From: Chloroflexota bacterium
GTDB lineage: Bacteria; Chloroflexota; UBA6077; FW602-bin22
Length of the DNA: 64,000 nt
Direction of reading: 5' to 3'
NCBI GenBank assembly: GCA_004297775.1
Contig: SCUE01000037.1
Coordinates: 62,001 to 126,000, forward strand
Within the stretch, counting starts at the first letter, position 1, and each line of letters starts with the position of its first letter. The notes beneath the pieces are model-generated. The model did no database searches, was not told where the DNA came from, and saw only the letters and a list, made by a program, of their open reading frames with translations. The position numbers were made by a program, and so were the translations under genes. Below are positions 40,597-49,111 of this stretch, in pieces.

Positions 40597-42414
40597 GTGT
40601 CTGCGTCGGGCCGAATCGAGCCGCTGCCGCGCGACGTTGCCGAGAAGGTCGCCGCCGGCGAGGTCATTCAGCGCCCGGCCGACGTCGTCAAGGAACTGGT
40701 CGAGAACGCGATCGACGCGATCGTCGCTCGGCGAATCAACGAACCCGAGGCGAGTTCTGCCCGAACCGGCAACGTCATCGTCGACATATCGGGCGGCGGG
40801 CTCGAATCGATTCGCGTCGTCGATGACGGTGGCGGAATCGCGCCCGATCAGCTCGCAATCGCGCTGGCTCGCCACGCGACCAGCAAGCTACGCACACTCG
40901 ACGATCTCGCCGACGTGGTGACGCTGGGCTTTCGCGGCGAGGCGTTGCCAAGCATCGCGGCTGTCGCCGCGATCGCGCTCGTGTCGCGAGTCCCAGGTGG
41001 CGACGCCGGCGCATTCGTAGAGGCTGAGGATGGCGCGGTTCTCGGCTCCGGCGCCCGCGGCAGCCCGATTGGAACGCAGGTCACGGTCCGCCGTCTCTTC
41101 GCCACGGTTCCGGCACGCCTCGCGTTTCAGCGCAGTCCCGGCGGCGAGGCGGCCGCGATCGCGCGCTTGATCGGAACGTATGCGCTCGCCTACCCGGAGA
41201 TTCGTTTCCGACTCACGAGCGATCGACGAATCGCGATCGCGACCGACGGTTCGGGTGATCGTCGCGCGACCCTGGCGGCGATCCACGGCGCCGATGTCGC
41301 CCTCGCTCTGCTGCCGTTCGAGGCCCTCGATCCGGCCGGGGTTCGCGTCAGCGGCGTCATGAGCGCACCCGAGTTGACGCGCGGCACGCGATCTGAGATG
41401 TACCTCTACGTCAATCGACGCCCGATCCAGAATCGCGCGCTGGGTCACGCAATCATCGAAGCCTACCGGGGATTCACGCCCGACGGCAGATTCCCGATGG
41501 TCGTCGTCGACATCGAGGTCGATCCGCGCGAGATCGACGTGAACGTCCATCCGTCGAAGATGGAGGTGCGATTCCGACGCGACCGCCTCGTGTATGGCGC
41601 GGTCCAGCGGGCCGTCCGGGGAACCCTGGTCACCACCGCGCCGCCACCGTCCATTAGCGCGCCGCTGCGTGCCCCGCCGGCATGGCTCGCCGCGATGGCT
41701 CCTGGCGCACTGACGGCGACGCCGTACGAACCGCGCCTTCCCTTCCCCGCGGCCTTGGCAGGTCCGTCGCCACTCGCCGCGTCAGCCCCAGCTTCGCCGG
41801 TCGGGATTGCCGAGCCCGTCGCGCCGACGACCACCGGCACACGCCTACCGGTCATGCGAATACTTGGGCAGGCTCACGGGACCTACATCGTCTGCGAGGG
41901 TCCGGATGGCATCTACTTCGTCGATCAGCACGCCGCGCACGAGCGCGTGCTGTACGAGCAGGTCCTGGCGCGCCGGGGTGGCGATGCGGACCGGCAGGCG
42001 CTGCTCGAACCACTGGTCATCGATCTGCCCGCCGAACGCGTGCCGATCGTCCTGGAACGACGATCGGAACTGCTCGACCTCGGCTTCGACATTGAGCCAT
42101 TCGGCGATTGCGCCGCGATTATTCGTTCGGTCCCGGCGGCGGTCGCGTCCCGGCCGCGCCTGCGCGAAGCGATCGTCTCCGCGATCGAGGCGGTGGCCGA
42201 TCCCACGGCCGCCGGCGACCCATTCGATCGCGCGGCCGCGTCGGTCGCCTGCCACGCGGCCGTGCGGGCTGGCGACACTTTGTCGTTCGATCTCATGCGC
42301 GACCTCATCGGCCAACTCGAAGGCGCTGACCTCAGCGCATTCTGTCCGCACGGCCGGCCGACCGTGGTTCGCCTGCCGGCCAGCCAACTCGAACGCGACT
42401 TCGGGCGTCGCTAA
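40597..42414 (+). CDS. mutL: DNA mismatch repair protein MutL
   Basis: IEPLPRDVAEKVAAGEVIQRPADVVKELVENAIDA; DVNVHPSKMEVRF; VDQHAAHERVLYE. Confidence 0.97.
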   Translation: MSASGRIEPLPRDVAEKVAAGEVIQRPADVVKELVENAIDAIVARRINEPEASSARTGNVIVDISGGGLESIRVVDDGGGIAPDQLAIALARHATSKLRTLDDLADVVTLGFRGEALPSIAAVAAIALVSRVPGGDAGAFVEAEDGAVLGSGARGSPIGTQVTVRRLFATVPARLAFQRSPGGEAAAIARLIGTYALAYPEIRFRLTSDRRIAIATDGSGDRRATLAAIHGADVALALLPFEALDPAGVRVSGVMSAPELTRGTRSEMYLYVNRRPIQNRALGHAIIEAYRGFTPDGRFPMVVVDIEVDPREIDVNVHPSKMEVRFRRDRLVYGAVQRAVRGTLVTTAPPPSISAPLRAPPAWLAAMAPGALTATPYEPRLPFPAALAGPSPLAASAPASPVGIAEPVAPTTTGTRLPVMRILGQAHGTYIVCEGPDGIYFVDQHAAHERVLYEQVLARRGGDADRQALLEPLVIDLPAERVPIVLERRSELLDLGFDIEPFGDCAAIIRSVPAAVASRPRLREAIVSAIEAVADPTAAGDPFDRAAASVACHAAVRAGDTLSFDLMRDLIGQLEGADLSAFCPHGRPTVVRLPASQLERDFGRR

Positions 42415-44387
42415 CCAGCGTCGGCGTCGGAACCGAGGATTCGGCGCTCGACCGCGCGGCAGATAATGTCCGGCAACGCCTCGATGCGCGGAACGAGTGT
42501 GCCTCGCGAACAGGCGACCGTCGCGCCATCGAGGCTCGGCTCGTAGGACGCCTTGAACTGCCCCTCGGCCAGGCCGACCCCAAAGGCGAGCAGCGCCAGT
42601 TGGGTCGCCGGCGGGCGCGGGCGATTCCGTTCGTCGATTCCCACGATGGCATCGACCAGCGCCTCTCGATCGCTGCTGATCCCGTCGGTCACCATGAGGA
42701 TCGTCTTCAGGCCGCCCTGACTCTCGATGTCGCTCAGGGCCATTTGCAGCGCGGTCGCCTCGCGTGTCTCCCCGTGATCGAGCGTGTACATCTCGCGGAC
42801 CAGATAGCTGAGGTCGCGCACGATGTAGCGGCTGGCTGGCTCGAGCCGCGAGGTGTCGGACGCCGTCTCGGCGAAGGAGCGCAGAACCCGCGGAGTCTCC
42901 GAGAACGCGATGACTTCGTACGGCAACTTCAGCCGCTCATGGATCTCGATGAACAGCACTGCGGTGTCGACGACCTGATCGAACTTGCGCGAGGGATACC
43001 CACGCTGAACGACGCTGCCGGAGACATCGAGCAGGATCGCGTTCGCGAAGTCCTTGAGGCTGTCGTCCCGGCGCTGGCGCGCGCCGCGCAGGAACGCCAC
43101 CGCCGGGTCGATCAGCAGATTCTCGGTCCGATCCTCATCGATCTCGCCGGTATCGCCGCGGCGAAATCGACGCGGGCGCCGAAACGGATCGGTCGTCCCG
43201 AAGCGACGCAACATCAGGATCTGGGCGAGACCGGGCGCACCACCTCGGCCGTTGACCGTCGCGTCGATCAGGGGATCGAGTTCGTGGACCTTCCTGACGT
43301 AATTGAACTGCTCGTAATCGACGCCACCACGTGGCTTGAATCGCCGGATCCGCTGAATCACACCACCGACCCACCTCGGCCCGGAACTGAGCGATTCCCG
43401 ATTCAGCGGCGGTGGCGTCACGCCGGCCGGTGGTCCGTCGCGACGGCCGGTCGGTCGCTCGTCGTCGTCCGACTCGGACGCGGACTCGGACCCGATCGGC
43501 GCGTCATCCCGAACGAAGAAGTACACGCCCGCGTCGGCGACGCCATCCTCGCTCGGTTCGGTCTCGCCGGACAGCTCTTCTCGGGCGTCGTCGCCGTCCT
43601 CGTCGTCGCGCTCGGCCGGACCTGGTTCGGATTCGGCGGCCGGTTCGGCCTCGCGGGCCTCGCGTTCGAGCTGGCTTCGGGAACGCGCGACGACCTCACC
43701 GTACATCGGGAGAACCGCTAGCAACCGTTCGGCGCACGCGGCAATCGATTCGCTGGCGATCGCCTCTTCGATGCGCGGCCAGACCGCCACCGCGGTCGAC
43801 GCCTGCGCGTTGCCTTCGCGAACGAGATCCGGCCAGATTGTTCGGAGCCAGCGATCAAGCACCGCATCGAGAAAGTAATGATGCGGAAGGGGGTCCCGGC
43901 CACGCTGACGACCGCGCACGTCCGTCTTGGGATGAAGGTCCGTGCGGGCGAGATAGAGGGAGCGCAGGAATGTCGCCGCGCCGGGATACTCCGCGATGTA
44001 GCGCGTGTTGACGCGGAGGTCGTTGACGACGTTCAGGAGGAGCGAGGCGCTGGCCGCCTCGACACCGAATCGGGCCGCCGCCGCCGGGAATGCCAGCAAT
44101 GCCTGGGCGGCGCCGGATCCGGCGTACATCGCCTCGGCGACCTCGTGGCAGATGCCGCCGACGATCCGCAGGCCGTCCCACTCCGTGAGGAGTCTGGCCG
44201 GGTACACGACCGTGCCGGATTCCGGCGCGTACGCCCACCAGTCTCCGGCGACGACCTTCGACGCGTGATCGCGCAACAGCAGCCGTGCGATTGTCTCGAC
44301 CTCGGCCGGCCGATACCGCGTCGCCGCGATCTCGGACTCGATCGCGGCCCGATCCACGATAGGCGCGCCCCGATCAGGCCAGTCCAT
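42411..44387 (-). CDS. VWA-domain protein with acidic linker
   Basis: MDWPDRGAPIVDRAAIE...; acidic region REAREAEPAAESEPGPAERDDEDGDDAREELSGETEPSEDG; MIDAS NAILLDVSGSVVQRG. Confidence 0.78.
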   Translation of the reverse strand: MDWPDRGAPIVDRAAIESEIAATRYRPAEVETIARLLLRDHASKVVAGDWWAYAPESGTVVYPARLLTEWDGLRIVGGICHEVAEAMYAGSGAAQALLAFPAAAARFGVEAASASLLLNVVNDLRVNTRYIAEYPGAATFLRSLYLARTDLHPKTDVRGRQRGRDPLPHHYFLDAVLDRWLRTIWPDLVREGNAQASTAVAVWPRIEEAIASESIAACAERLLAVLPMYGEVVARSRSQLEREAREAEPAAESEPGPAERDDEDGDDAREELSGETEPSEDGVADAGVYFFVRDDAPIGSESASESDDDERPTGRRDGPPAGVTPPPLNRESLSSGPRWVGGVIQRIRRFKPRGGVDYEQFNYVRKVHELDPLIDATVNGRGGAPGLAQILMLRRFGTTDPFRRPRRFRRGDTGEIDEDRTENLLIDPAVAFLRGARQRRDDSLKDFANAILLDVSGSVVQRGYPSRKFDQVVDTAVLFIEIHERLKLPYEVIAFSETPRVLRSFAETASDTSRLEPASRYIVRDLSYLVREMYTLDHGETREATALQMALSDIESQGGLKTILMVTDGISSDREALVDAIVGIDERNRPRPPATQLALLAFGVGLAEGQFKASYEPSLDGATVACSRGTLVPRIEALPDIICRAVERRILGSDADAG

Positions 44388-46656
44388 ATTGCAGCAGCAC
44401 CGGTTCGAGAACGCGTCGCGCGATCGGGCTGGCGCCTTCGAGCACGCCATCGCGAACCCGCGCGACGAGCTCGTCCGCGGTCGAACTCGCCCGCGCGATG
44501 GCGACGAGTTCGGCGGTCGAGAGCGCGGCGCCGCGCGCCGCCTGTCGGAGCGCCTCTTGAGACGCGCGCGAGAGGCCGACAATCGTCGCGGCGTCGACGC
44601 GTCCGGTCGAGATGTCCCGACAGTACGCGATGAGCCGGACGCAATTCGCCAGCGCCGGCGAGCGCCCAAGGGTTGGCGATACGAACGACAGGACTGCGAT
44701 CTCTTCTTCGATCGGCGGATAGTCGATCGCGATGACGGCGCCAAAACGATTCTCGACCGCCTCGTTCATCGGCTTGACACCCTGGCCCTCCAGAGCGCCA
44801 GTCGCGATGACCCAGGCATCCGGGTGAACGGAGTGGCGCGAGCCGTCCGGCAACGTCAGGCTGGCGCCCTTGTCGAACAGGCCGTTCATCAGCGAATGGA
44901 CGTCCGGATAGGCGACGTTGAAGTCATTCACCAGCACCGCGTCGCCGTTACCGAGCGCCTCGAGAAACGCCTGAACCGTCCAGCGCGTCACGCCACCGTG
45001 GAGACGGCGGCTGGCAGTCAGGTCTCCCTTGGCGGTCTCGCCGGTCAGCGAGAACTCGACCAACCGCTTGCCGCGAATGTACGCGAGCGTTCGGGCAAGG
45101 GATGACTTCCCGGAACCGGTCGGCCCGGCCAGGAAGACCGGTCGCCCCATCAGAATCGCCGCCTCGGTCAGCCGCAGCGCCCGAGCGCTCGTGGCGGTTA
45201 GGCAGGGCAAGATCTCGCGCGCGTTCGGAACGCGGCCGATGCGCGAAGGCACATTCGCGCCGTACTCGTGGCGCACCGATCGTTCGATTTCGGCCAGTCG
45301 ATCGCGGTCGCGCACCAGGCGTCCGGCCGAATCGTGGGCGCGCACACGCAACCCGAGTCCAACGCGACGATCATCGACAGCGTGGAACGGCTCGCCGACC
45401 AGAACGCGCGTGCCATCGGTGAGCGTCATTCGGAATCGAACCTCGTGCAGGATTATCGGGCCGAGCCGCGCGTGACCAATCGTACGTGGAGGTTGTGCGA
45501 TCGTCCGAACGTCGATCGCGCGACCGTCGGGCATCGGCCAGGCGATGCGAATGCCCGCCAACGCGGCCGAGCCGACGACGCGCAAGTCACTGAGCATCTC
45601 GCGGGTCAGCGCCATCGCGCGCGCGCGAGCCTCCGCCGGAAGCGTCGTGAACATCGTTCGTTCGCCGATATCGGCCAAGGTCTCGCCATCGATCGCGGCG
45701 ATGCCGGCCCAGTGGATGAGCGCGCGCGTCGAGAGTCGGTTGATCAGGACCGAACCGATCTGTTCGTCGCCGCGCAGCCGAGCCGCCAACGCCGTCAATC
45801 GCGCCGCGACCGCCGGATCGAGACCGATGCCGGCCTCGCGGAACGGCGTCTGTGCCACGAACTCGGCGACGATCGCGGACGCCTCTTCGTCCGGAGGGAT
45901 GAACGTCATCTCGATGAATCCCAGCCCGCGGCCGAATCGGCGCTCCATCGCCCGCCCAATGTCCAGCGTGCCGACGTAGTTCGGGTTCGCCGTGCCGATG
46001 ATGCCGAAGTCGCGATGGACGTCGATCTCGACGTTGCCGCGCTCGGTGCCAGAGATCACCAACCGTCCGGTATCCATCGCCTGCGAAAACACGACCAGAA
46101 CGTCGGCCGGCACCATGTTGATCTCGTTGATCAATAGCTTCCGCCCTCGGAGCATCGCCTCGACCGCCGGGCCAGGCACGGTCACGGTCGACTGCCCGCC
46201 GGACTCTTCGCGAATGACCTCGATCGACCGGTAGAAGTCGGTCAAAGACGTGTCGCCACTGAATGACAGTTCAGTCATAGCGTATCGTGCCAGCCAGGCG
46301 TACGTCTTGGCGGTGGTCGTCTTGCCGCAGCCGGTCGGACCAAACAAGAGGACGAATCCGCGGTGTTCGCCGGAGCCAGCCGCGACCGAAGCGATCCGCC
46401 GAAGGATTCGCGCCATCGATGGCGAGATGTAGGTAAAGACCTCCCGTTCGCTGGGCACGGCCTCGGCCAGCGTGTCGGCGGCCGGTAGCCTGTCGAGTTG
46501 CGATGACCATCCGGGTCGTCCTGGACGGCCGGCAATCGATTCGAGACCGATGCCAGTCGACGCTGGACGTCGCGGGAACGTCATACCATCGACGACGAAG
46601 CAATCTGGGTACAGAACCGCGCCCGGTCCGAGCGATCGTCCGCCAGCTTCGGTCAC
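44374..46656 (-). CDS. tandem MoxR/AAA_5-type ATPase
   Basis: Two Walker A motifs: LLFGPTGCGKTTTAKT and FLAGPTGSGKSSLART; 760 aa. Confidence 0.85.
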   Translation of the reverse strand: MTEAGGRSLGPGAVLYPDCFVVDGMTFPRRPASTGIGLESIAGRPGRPGWSSQLDRLPAADTLAEAVPSEREVFTYISPSMARILRRIASVAAGSGEHRGFVLLFGPTGCGKTTTAKTYAWLARYAMTELSFSGDTSLTDFYRSIEVIREESGGQSTVTVPGPAVEAMLRGRKLLINEINMVPADVLVVFSQAMDTGRLVISGTERGNVEIDVHRDFGIIGTANPNYVGTLDIGRAMERRFGRGLGFIEMTFIPPDEEASAIVAEFVAQTPFREAGIGLDPAVAARLTALAARLRGDEQIGSVLINRLSTRALIHWAGIAAIDGETLADIGERTMFTTLPAEARARAMALTREMLSDLRVVGSAALAGIRIAWPMPDGRAIDVRTIAQPPRTIGHARLGPIILHEVRFRMTLTDGTRVLVGEPFHAVDDRRVGLGLRVRAHDSAGRLVRDRDRLAEIERSVRHEYGANVPSRIGRVPNAREILPCLTATSARALRLTEAAILMGRPVFLAGPTGSGKSSLARTLAYIRGKRLVEFSLTGETAKGDLTASRRLHGGVTRWTVQAFLEALGNGDAVLVNDFNVAYPDVHSLMNGLFDKGASLTLPDGSRHSVHPDAWVIATGALEGQGVKPMNEAVENRFGAVIAIDYPPIEEEIAVLSFVSPTLGRSPALANCVRLIAYCRDISTGRVDAATIVGLSRASQEALRQAARGAALSTAELVAIARASSTADELVARVRDGVLEGASPIARRVLEPVLLQYGLA

Positions 46657-46659
46657 AAG

Positions 46660-48885
46660 CTAGCCACGCGCGCGAAACAGGATCGCAATGAGATTGTCGA
46701 CCGGCGCATATTCGTCGCTCAGGATGATCGGCGGCCCATCGGCGATGTACTGATCGAGCAGCGGCCCCGGCATCGCAACGGTCCGCGACTGAACCCCGCG
46801 GGCGTTGTAGGACGCCCGCAGCGCCTCGACGTCGATCCCGGCGGCGGAACCCGCGATCACCCAGACGTTGGCGCCGCCGCTCTCCCACGCCGGACTGGCG
46901 GCCAGCAGTTGAACGACCGGGAACGTCTGCTTCATCGTCCGGGCAGCCGACCGGAGCAGTTGACCGTCGCGATACAGGTCGATCACGGTCAGAAGATAAG
47001 CGCCGTCCGGCTTGAGCAATGCGCGCACACGGTCGTTGTACTCGCGCGTCATGATGTGGTACGGCACCGACAGGTCGTTCACTGCATCCTGGACGACCAA
47101 CGCGTAGGCGCCCGGCGGTGCAATCTCCTGCACGTACTGCCGCCCGTCGAGGTTGAACGACTGAATCCGAGTGTCGCGCGGCATCGCGAAGTACTGGTGG
47201 GCAACCTCCGTCACACCGGCGTCGATCTCGACGACCTCGACCGTGGCGCCGGGTAGCCGGGCGTCGACCCACCGCGGGTAGGTGTAGCCGCCACCGCCGA
47301 TGACGAGCATCCGCAGAGGCCCGAGCCGCTCCGCGTACATCGTCGCGATCTCGGACTGAACTTCTTCGTGAACGTAGCCGAGGAATCCGGGGTCACCAAC
47401 CTTCACGAACGAGTGAACGAGGTGGTCGAGGACCAGTGTCCGGAGTGTCCCGACGCCCGGCCGCTCCTCCGTGCCGACCTTAATGCAGAAATAGTTTGTC
47501 TCGACCGTGCAGCGCGAGCGCGCCGCGTCGCGCCACAGCAGGGCGCCGACCATCGCGACTGCGAGGACGACGACCGCCGCGCCCGTCACAGGCGCCCGCC
47601 AGTATCGGCCGACCAGTAGCGCCAGTAAGAGAAGCGTCAGGCCCAATCCGAACACGAGCGCGTGGACACCGAGGGCGGAAATGAGCCACCAGCCGGTCGC
47701 GAACGTTCCAGCGATCGCTCCGGCGGTCGACCAGGCATAGATCTCGCCGCTGACGCGTCCGGCCAAGCGTGGGTCGGTGATCGCCAGCTTGACGACTTGC
47801 GGCGAGATCGTGCCGAGGAAGAATACCGGGACGAAGAACACGACGAACGTCTCGGCGACGATGCGTTCGATTAGTCCGAGTTGACCCCACATGTCGTGCG
47901 CGTCGAGAAGTTCGACCAGAAGCAGCACCGCCAGCGTCGCGATCGCGCCGGCCAACAGCGAGTACGCTAGCGTCCGCTGGTCGGAAGAACGATCGGCGAT
48001 CCAGCCGCCGAAGTAGTTGCCCAGCGTGATCGCGAAGAGGACCACGCCGATGATGCCGGTCCAGCTGTAGAGGGAGAGGCCGAGGGAAGGCGCCAGGATG
48101 CGGCTGGCCGCGAGCTCGACTCCCATCGTCGCGAAACTGGAGAAAGCGACGATCACGCAGGCAAGAGGGACGTTGCCGACCAGATCGAGCGTCCCCAATC
48201 GCGCCACGGTTCCGGCCCAATCGTCCGCGGTGACGCTGTCATCCGTTTCGCTCTCGCCGGTTCCGCCGAATCGCAGCGAGACGAGCGCCAGAACGACGAG
48301 GATCGTCGCGACTCCCAGAAGAATGGTCGTGACCGAAAGATACGCCGTGAGGACGAAGCCGGTCGCGAAGTTACCGATCAGACTTCCGGCCGTGCCGCTG
48401 GCGTAGACCACGCCGATGACACGACCGGCGCGGGCGCGATCCGTCACCGCGCGCGTGATGACGAGCGGCGTGATCGCGGCAAGCGCAAAGCTGGGCGGGA
48501 GGAATCCGGTGGTCGTGAGCACGAATATTCGACCCAGCAGATCGAGACCGCGGACCGGCGATAGCCCGGCCAGCCAAGGCACAACGAGCATCGGCACGAT
48601 CGAGAGTGCCGCCCCGAGGAAGAAGAGACCGGCGACGCGCGCGCCGGATGCCGACCGCGAGGCCCAGCGTCCACCGGCCCAGTTCCCGAGGCTGATTCCA
48701 GCCAGGACGACGCCGATGATCGAGGTCCATGTATAGAGCGAAGACCCGATGTACGGCGCCAGAACGCGCGCGGCGATCAACTCGACGATCAAGGTTGCCG
48801 CGCTGGCGCCGAATGCCAGGGTTGCGGCGAGCGGAACGCTGATTCCGCGAGCGGACGCGTCACTCGCTCGCGACACGTCCACCAT
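46660..48885 (-). CDS. membrane protein fused to spermidine synthase-like methyltransferase domain
   Basis: Two similar multi-TM segments, then MLVIGGGGYTYPRWVDARLPGATVEVVEIDAGVTEVAHQYF and VVQDAVNDLSVPYHIMTREYNDRVRALLKPDGAYLL. Confidence 0.85.
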   Translation of the reverse strand: MVDVSRASDASARGISVPLAATLAFGASAATLIVELIAARVLAPYIGSSLYTWTSIIGVVLAGISLGNWAGGRWASRSASGARVAGLFFLGAALSIVPMLVVPWLAGLSPVRGLDLLGRIFVLTTTGFLPPSFALAAITPLVITRAVTDRARAGRVIGVVYASGTAGSLIGNFATGFVLTAYLSVTTILLGVATILVVLALVSLRFGGTGESETDDSVTADDWAGTVARLGTLDLVGNVPLACVIVAFSSFATMGVELAASRILAPSLGLSLYSWTGIIGVVLFAITLGNYFGGWIADRSSDQRTLAYSLLAGAIATLAVLLLVELLDAHDMWGQLGLIERIVAETFVVFFVPVFFLGTISPQVVKLAITDPRLAGRVSGEIYAWSTAGAIAGTFATGWWLISALGVHALVFGLGLTLLLLALLVGRYWRAPVTGAAVVVLAVAMVGALLWRDAARSRCTVETNYFCIKVGTEERPGVGTLRTLVLDHLVHSFVKVGDPGFLGYVHEEVQSEIATMYAERLGPLRMLVIGGGGYTYPRWVDARLPGATVEVVEIDAGVTEVAHQYFAMPRDTRIQSFNLDGRQYVQEIAPPGAYALVVQDAVNDLSVPYHIMTREYNDRVRALLKPDGAYLLTVIDLYRDGQLLRSAARTMKQTFPVVQLLAASPAWESGGANVWVIAGSAAGIDVEALRASYNARGVQSRTVAMPGPLLDQYIADGPPIILSDEYAPVDNLIAILFRARG

Positions 48886-48934
48886 CGAGTGCCGGAGTAT
48901 ACGCGGCCATCTCAAGCCGCGCGCCACAGCCGCC

Positions 48935-48963
48935 TTGTCGCCTTGGGAGGCCGCAACTACAAT
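48935..48963 (+). promoter_or_regulatory. sigma70-type promoter upstream of gltB
   Basis: TTGTCG - 17 bp - TACAAT. Confidence 0.6.
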
Positions 48964-49003
48964 CGCGGACATCTCTCCTCGCTCGGAGAGACCGTTGACG
49001 ACG

Positions 49004-49048
49004 ACGTCCACGGCTCGGCGGATCCGCGGCCGAGCGTGGACGTTTTTT
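49004..49048 (+). terminator. intrinsic terminator in the gltB 5' leader
   Basis: ACGTCCAC(g)GCTCGGC - loop - GCCGAGCGTGGACGT followed by T6; 15-bp stem with one bulge. Confidence 0.8.
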
Positions 49049-49111
49049 CATAGGTCGAAGGCATCAAGGCGGCTCATCGGCACACTCAGAAATCAGGAAT
49101 CGGCAGCGAGT

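Noticed and set aside
42600-43721. 373-aa plus-strand ORF opposite the VWA gene
   Set aside because: Antisense shadow; the minus-strand protein has a MIDAS motif and coherent domains.
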